Below, in pieces: positions 4,088 to 5,013 of a stretch of DNA of 5,013 nt. The notes beneath the pieces were generated by a model. That model was not told the DNA's origin. It saw only the letters and a program-made list of their open reading frames with translations, and did no database searches. The stretch is taken from positions 1-5,013 of the forward strand of contig JAFZOV010000182.1 in the NCBI GenBank assembly GCA_017550445.1. Direction: 5' to 3'. The stretch comes from Fibrobacter sp. GTDB lineage: Bacteria; Fibrobacterota; Fibrobacteria; Fibrobacterales; Fibrobacteraceae. Numbering within the stretch: position 1 is the stretch's first letter; the number at the start of each line of letters is the position of its first letter. The position numbers and the translations under genes are program-made.

Positions 4088-4801
4088 ATGAAATACAACC
4101 ATCCTTCAATTCATTTAAAGCCAATATGGTTATGCATTGTTATTGCTTGCCTTGTCATAGGTTTTGTCATAGGACTGGTTTCAAGAAAAGTTAAAAGATG
4201 TCGGACTCAACACTTTGAAACAACAAAAAAGGTGTTAAGCAATTGGCAGACACTGTACGTTGGCATGTCCGCAGATGAAGTGACCTCGATTATTGGTCAC
4301 CCAAGCTATATTGAGCGCTATCCAAAAGTGCCCGCCAAACACATGTCCCGCTATGTTTATTGTACGGAAGTTCCGAAAACAAAAGGCTTTCCAATGCCAT
4401 TGCAAATCGCAATCACCTTTTGTGACAACGATACTGCCATGGCGAGAAAAGAAGAACCTTATTATGGGAAGATTTCAACTAATGGTGTGCCTACGATTCC
4501 CGTTCTTTTACATCCCGCAAAAGATGAACTTATGAGCAGTTGCCTGTCAAAGACCATGGACTTTAGATGGACCCCCTCCCATGGCCGTTCCCCAATAGAT
4601 TATTACATTGAAATAAGCAATTGCACGTTTGACGTATCCTTTGTGTATCCCAAGGTGCATGTTCCGTATGCATGCCTGCCCCTTCCTCTAGAACATGGAC
4701 ATTTCGCATGGCGGGTGCAGGCAAGAAACAATCTAGGAGAAAGCGCATGGTCGGAATGGAGGCCGTTCATCTGTCCCGATGGTATGGGCGGTAAGAACTA
4801 G
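4088..4801 (+). CDS. Membrane-anchored protein with SmpA/BamE-like motif and fibronectin-III-like tail
   Basis: This is a 237-residue protein. I chose ATG 4088 over the in-frame ATG 4070 because the latter lies upstream of and across the TATAAT box. Residues 13-31 are one hydrophobic helix followed by RKVKR, so the protein is probably held in the inner membrane with the bulk outside the cytoplasm. Residues 56-72 (LYVGMSADEVTSIIGHP) match the GMTxxEVxxxLGxP signature of small SmpA/OmlA (BamE-like) domains, which occur in envelope proteins. Residues about 159-227 look like a fibronectin type III domain: FRWTPSHG, DYYIEIS, FAWRVQARNNLGESAWSEWRPF with its conserved Trp, Tyr and G-S pattern. The pairing suggests envelope or extracellular binding; no enzyme motif is seen. 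It is richer in A and T than the array. No terminator is visible after it. Confidence 0.75.
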   Translation: MKYNHPSIHLKPIWLCIVIACLVIGFVIGLVSRKVKRCRTQHFETTKKVLSNWQTLYVGMSADEVTSIIGHPSYIERYPKVPAKHMSRYVYCTEVPKTKGFPMPLQIAITFCDNDTAMARKEEPYYGKISTNGVPTIPVLLHPAKDELMSSCLSKTMDFRWTPSHGRSPIDYYIEISNCTFDVSFVYPKVHVPYACLPLPLEHGHFAWRVQARNNLGESAWSEWRPFICPDGMGGKN

Positions 4802-4828
4802 TTGAGACCTGCCGACAAAAACTAGGGC

Positions 4829-5013
4829 CATGCCCCGCACTTTCTTTGCGTTCCTCTGCGTCCTTTGCGGCTAAAACCTCCCACCCTCCCAAACTCCAAC
4901 ACTCCCAGATGCGGAAGCAACAAGCAGCCCCGAAAGCGGCGCGGCAAGATGCCGTACCTCCCGGCGGACGCAGATCTCCGCACTGTATTCTGACGAACCG
5001 CCATGGTGTCAGA
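4829..5013. repeat. Dispersed ~185-bp repeat, copy B (may continue past the window)
   Basis: Same orientation as copy A, with its start exactly 1000 bp away. It keeps the CTTTGCG reiterations and the GCGGC AAGAT GCCGT hairpin (4941-4955; last pair is G-T). It starts 27 bp after the stop of the membrane protein gene. The true right end is not seen. Confidence 0.9.

Noticed and set aside
3791..4124. Several overlapping 73-76-codon frames on both strands in the repeat
   Set aside because: They fall inside the dispersed repeat; the frames differ between the two copies because of indels, which argues against a protein.
1..5013. tRNA, rRNA, CRISPR array, transposase or integrase
   Set aside because: No cloverleaf, no regularly spaced short repeats and no reading frame with transposase or recombinase motifs were seen on either strand.

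Overview
The window is bacterial DNA of mixed base composition. Promoters are sigma-70-like, there are Rho-independent terminators, and a housekeeping-type P-loop kinase gene (adenylate-kinase-like) sits at the left edge on the minus strand. The phylum cannot be fixed from this sequence. The mix of gut-type RhuM/ORF6N genes, small lipoproteins and dispersed CGCAAAG-type repeats would fit an uncultured PVC-like or Bacteroidota-like chromosome, but that is a guess.

Region 1 (1-128) holds the first 14 codons of the kinase and its promoter, firing leftward. Region 2 (about 130-3345) is the main object: a tandem array of three related transcription units, each with its own promoter, leader dyad and (units 1 and 2) terminator. 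Unit 1 encodes RhuM domain + PLD-like C-terminal domain. Unit 2 encodes ORF6N domain + the same C-terminal domain. Unit 3 is a decayed chimera: a RhuM reading frame broken by a frameshift and an in-frame ochre codon, then a short scrap that may come from an ORF6N gene, then a 51-residue tail whose protein sequence is identical to the end of unit 2. The non-coding spacers are more alike (105 of 110 aligned bases by hand count) than the genes, so the array grew by duplication while the N-terminal DNA-binding module was exchanged.

Region 3 (3346-3828) holds a small minus-strand lipoprotein-like gene. Region 4 (3829-5013) is a membrane-anchored protein with an SmpA/BamE-like motif and a fibronectin-III-like tail. 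It lies between two direct copies of a ~185-bp dispersed repeat whose starts are exactly 1000 bp apart. Both of these small genes have their -10 hexamer exactly 6 nt before the ATG, which predicts leaderless mRNAs.

RhuM and ORF6N domains are known from phage-type antirepressor/regulator proteins and genomic islands, so the array looks like accessory DNA inserted beside a core gene. What the PLD-like domain acts on is unknown. The three leader dyads sit where an autoregulator would bind, so self-regulated expression is a reasonable hypothesis.
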